Under the pieces are notes generated by a model that saw only the letters and a program-made list of their open reading frames with translations, was not told the origin of the DNA and searched no databases. Below, piece by piece: positions 5,436 through 7,744 of a DNA stretch of 7,744 bases. The DNA is taken from positions 1 to 7,744 of the forward strand of contig CALBJS010000333.1 of assembly GCA_937892995.1 (NCBI GenBank), in the 5' to 3' direction. The first letter of the stretch is position 1; the number at the start of each line of letters is the position of its first letter. A program made the position numbers and the translations under genes. This DNA comes from an uncultured Peptococcaceae bacterium (GTDB taxonomy: Bacteria > Bacillota > Desulfitobacteriia > Desulfitobacteriales > Syntrophobotulaceae).

Positions 5436-6374
5436 GTGGTTTTTGAACATAGAAGCGTTCTACTTCAAGAAACGGTAGATTTAGTTTTTACGGTACCGGA
5501 TGGGGTTTATGTAGATTGTACCCTTGGCGGCGGAGGGCATTCCGAACTCCTTTTACAAAGAATAAATCTTCAAGGTCGCTTGATCTGTCTGGATCAGGAT
5601 GAAAAGGCCGTGGAGAATGCCATCCGTAAATTTTCTGGGGATACCAGGGTTAGTATTTTTCAGAGAAATTTTGCTGAGCTGGAGAAAGTACTTAGGGAGA
5701 ATCAGTTACTCCCTGTTAATGGCATTATGTTTGATCTGGGAGTATCTTCACCCCAGTTGGATGAAGCCGAAAGGGGTTTTAGCTATAAACATGATGCACC
5801 TCTAGATATGCGGATGGACAGAAGAGGAAAACTAACTGCGGAGAACTTGGTAAATACTTGGAGCATGGGAGATTTAACGCAAATTATAAGAGACTATGGA
5901 GAGGAAAAATGGGCTTCCAGAATTGCCAAATTTATTACCGAAGCCCGAATTCATGAGCCGATTAGTACTACCGGACAAATGGTAGAGATCATTAAAAATG
6001 CAATTCCTGCCGGTGCTCGTAGGGAAGGACCTCATCCTGCTAAACGTACTTTTCAGGCTCTGAGGATAGCGGTGAATAGGGAACTTGAGGTATTGGAGAA
6101 AGCCCTGGGCCAGTCCTTAAGCTGTTTGGCGGATGGAGGCAGGATAGCGGTTATTACCTTTCACTCCTTGGAAGATAGGATAGTAAAAAAAACATTTCAA
6201 TCTTGGATGGGTAAATGTACCTGTCCACCAGCTTTTCCGGTTTGCAAATGTGGTGCGAAATCGTTAATCAGACTTGTGAACCGAAAGCCTCTTATTCCCT
6301 CCCGGGAAGAAGAGGAGAACAATCCAAGATCGAGGAGTGCTAAGTTGCGTGTAGTCGAAAAACTTCAGGTCTAA
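5436..6374 (+). CDS. rsmH: 16S rRNA (cytosine(1402)-N(4))-methyltransferase RsmH (MraW)
   Basis: RsmH uses S-adenosylmethionine to methylate N4 of C1402 in the decoding centre of 16S rRNA. The 312-residue protein has the expected N-terminus (FEHRSVLLQETVDLV) and SAM-binding loop VDCTLGGGGHS (26-36). It also has the acidic D-Q-D (53-55), DLGVSSPQLD (100-109) followed by RGFSY and MRMD, and the late FHSLEDRIVK. Near the C-terminus four cysteines form C-x-C-x6-C-x-C (261, 263, 270, 272), a feature common in Firmicutes RsmH that may bind metal. The GTG start has AAAGG (5421-5425) upstream. It lies 20 nt after mraZ and 21 nt before ftsL, in standard dcw order. Confidence 0.98.
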   Translation: MVFEHRSVLLQETVDLVFTVPDGVYVDCTLGGGGHSELLLQRINLQGRLICLDQDEKAVENAIRKFSGDTRVSIFQRNFAELEKVLRENQLLPVNGIMFDLGVSSPQLDEAERGFSYKHDAPLDMRMDRRGKLTAENLVNTWSMGDLTQIIRDYGEEKWASRIAKFITEARIHEPISTTGQMVEIIKNAIPAGARREGPHPAKRTFQALRIAVNRELEVLEKALGQSLSCLADGGRIAVITFHSLEDRIVKKTFQSWMGKCTCPPAFPVCKCGAKSLIRLVNRKPLIPSREEEENNPRSRSAKLRVVEKLQV

Positions 6375-6395
6375 ATGGGAGGGGAGTAGAATACC

Positions 6396-6920
6396 ATGTT
6401 AATGGCACAAAGAAAATTACAATATGAAGAACCTTATGTCTACCAATATGATGAAATCCCGGGTGCGGGTATGTCGAAAGCAAGGAAAACTGCTGCCCCA
6501 TCCAGAAAGGTTTCTAAGGTCCAGAAGTTAAGGTTTCAAAGCCTGGTGATAATGTTGGTGGTCATTGGGATTTTTGGTCTCATTGGTGCCAAGACTGTTC
6601 ATACTACAATAGTTAAAGGTGCAGAAATTAAAGGTTTAGAGACGGAAATCCAGGCTTTGAGAGTAGAGAACGACCTGCTACAGGTGGAGGCCGATAAGCT
6701 ACGTTCTGTGGCTAGGATCGAAAAAGTGGCTTTAGCTATGGGAATGGAAAAGCCAGAGGGAACAATTTACATTGCTAGTAACCTGATTCAAGCTGAAAAG
6801 ACGGTAGGGGTAGAACAAAATCAGAAGACTGCGGCAGTGCCGGTCGAAGGCAAAGCCAATTCTGTATTCGATAATGTCTTTAGGATATTTACGAGCTTTT
6901 TTGCCTCAACCCAAAGGTAG
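6396..6920 (+). CDS. ftsL: Cell division protein FtsL-like (septum formation, single-pass membrane protein)
   Basis: Position (after rsmH, before the class B PBP) and architecture identify it. It has a basic, low-complexity cytoplasmic tail (1-48), one membrane segment (about 49-65), and an extracytoplasmic coiled coil (about 74-105, with heptad-like E-x-x-x-L-x-x-E-x-x-x-L). SVARIEKVALAMGMEKPE (104-121) is the usual end of FtsL/DivIC-type domains. FtsL works with DivIC/FtsB to activate septal wall synthesis at the divisome. At 174 residues it is longer than the about 120 of B. subtilis FtsL, through long tails on both sides. GGAGGGGAG (6378-6386) sits 9 nt before the ATG at 6396; a second ATG at 6402 is too far from it. 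Sequence conservation in this family is low, so the call rests on synteny plus architecture. Confidence 0.87.
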   Translation: MLMAQRKLQYEEPYVYQYDEIPGAGMSKARKTAAPSRKVSKVQKLRFQSLVIMLVVIGIFGLIGAKTVHTTIVKGAEIKGLETEIQALRVENDLLQVEADKLRSVARIEKVALAMGMEKPEGTIYIASNLIQAEKTVGVEQNQKTAAVPVEGKANSVFDNVFRIFTSFFASTQR

Positions 6921-6967
6921 CAGCATCTGGAAGTTTAATCTACCCTTGAATTTGGGGGTGGATTTTT

Positions 6968-7744
6968 ATGGTGCAATTACTCATGATGCGTAAAAGAGTT
7001 GTCTTGCTTTTGGGAATGTGCAGTATTTTTTTATTAATCCTAATAGTCAGGTTAGGCTTTGTCCAATTAAGAGACGGTGCTTTTCTAAAGAACTTAGCGG
7101 ACGAAGAACATTTCAGGGGTGTTCCGGTAGCACCTAAGAGGGGAAATATTGAAGACTGTAATGGTAATATCCTCGCTATGAGTGTTAGTATTGATACAGT
7201 CTATGCTATTCCCGCTGAAGTTAGGAAATCGGGACAAGAGGACGAGGTAGCAACTAAGTTAGCCGAGATTCTGGAAATGGATAAGGACCAGATATTACAT
7301 AGGATAACGAAACGAACATCCTTGGAGTATGTCAAGAAGAAAATATCTGCAGAAACTGCTTTGAAAATTAAGGGGGCTAATTTTCCGGGGATTGGGATAG
7401 TAGAAGATAGTACCCGTTTTTACCCTAATGGCCCGCTCGCTGCCCATATTTTGGGTTTTACCGGGATTGATAGTCAAGGGTTGGAGGGGATCGAACATTC
7501 CAGAGATAAAGAATTAACCGGTATCCCGGGGAGCATTCTTACAGAATACGGAGCAAACGGTATCAAGATCCCGGAAGCCCAACAAGAATTCATTCAACCT
7601 GTCCAGGGAAATACGGTGAAATTAACCATAGATAAGAATATTCAAGCCTTTGCTGAGAGAGAACTTGCCAAGATCATGGCAGGGCAGGGGCAAAACATGG
7701 AAGGGAAAATCCCTAAGAGTGCTTCTATTTTGGTGATGGAACCT
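6968..7744 (+). CDS. Class B penicillin-binding protein, FtsI/PbpB/SpoVD type (3'-truncated by window end)
   Basis: The frame runs 259 codons to the last base without a stop. It has a short cytoplasmic N-terminus, one membrane anchor (about residues 11-32), and then the PBP dimerisation domain: KRGNIEDCNGNILA (57-70), FYPNGPLAAHILGF, a G-x-x-GIE motif and LTGIPGS. The start of the transpeptidase region follows (KLTIDKNIQAFAEREL). The catalytic SxxK, SxN and KTG motifs lie beyond the window. Such proteins cross-link septal peptidoglycan. SpoVD acts in spore cortex synthesis and PbpB in vegetative division; without the C-terminus (PASTA domains or not) the two cannot be told apart. GGGGGTGG (6954-6961) lies 6 nt before the ATG. 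Odd point: the usual D-R-N-G of the dimer domain reads D-C-N-G (Cys64). It follows ftsL by 47 nt. Confidence 0.95.
   Translation, partial: MVQLLMMRKRVVLLLGMCSIFLLILIVRLGFVQLRDGAFLKNLADEEHFRGVPVAPKRGNIEDCNGNILAMSVSIDTVYAIPAEVRKSGQEDEVATKLAEILEMDKDQILHRITKRTSLEYVKKKISAETALKIKGANFPGIGIVEDSTRFYPNGPLAAHILGFTGIDSQGLEGIEHSRDKELTGIPGSILTEYGANGIKIPEAQQEFIQPVQGNTVKLTIDKNIQAFAERELAKIMAGQGQNMEGKIPKSASILVMEP

Noticed and set aside
7295..7498. Minus-strand open frame of 67 codons
   Set aside because: It lies inside the class B PBP coding sequence, whose motifs are continuous through this region.

Overview
The window reads as a piece of a low-GC, endospore-type Firmicutes (Bacillota) chromosome. The best fit is the Peptococcaceae/Desulfitobacteriales group, but that placement is inferred from gene content and protein style, not from a marker search. 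All real genes lie on the + strand. Both ends cut through a gene, so the window may be a whole contig rather than a slice of one.

Left part (1-2220). Positions 1-119 form a near-perfect fold-back: a 42-bp inverted repeat around a 35-nt spacer. The right arm is good coding sequence for a glycoside-hydrolase-family-2-like protein and the left arm is not. The left arm is therefore probably an assembly or amplification chimera, and the first gene is 5'-truncated. That gene encodes a GH2-like module whose Asn-Glu acid/base motif is lost, followed by about six membrane segments. A good sigma-A-type promoter then drives a 63-residue DUF1858 (redox-disulfide) protein. Downstream of it lies a long, compact palindrome resembling dispersed REP-like repeats.

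Middle part (2221-4983). A patatin-like serine lipase/acylhydrolase has all its catalytic motifs. It is followed by a complex intergenic region with a terminator and mutually exclusive pairings, then by metX (homoserine O-acetyltransferase, methionine synthesis). A strong intrinsic terminator after metX separates it from the next operon.

Right part (4984-7744). This is the start of the dcw division/cell-wall cluster: mraZ - rsmH (mraW) - ftsL - a class B penicillin-binding protein (FtsI/PbpB/SpoVD type, cut by the window end). The genes are closely spaced, each with its own Shine-Dalgarno sequence. Just upstream of mraZ are three AAGTGG boxes at exact 10-bp spacing, the expected MraZ autoregulatory operator. 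MraZ would control the operon, RsmH methylates 16S rRNA, and FtsL and the PBP are divisome components for septal peptidoglycan synthesis.

No tRNA, rRNA, CRISPR array or insertion sequence was seen. I found no clear evidence of a wholly new system. The most interesting points are the GH2-like membrane pseudoenzyme, the structured leader before metX, the REP-like palindrome and the MraZ operator.
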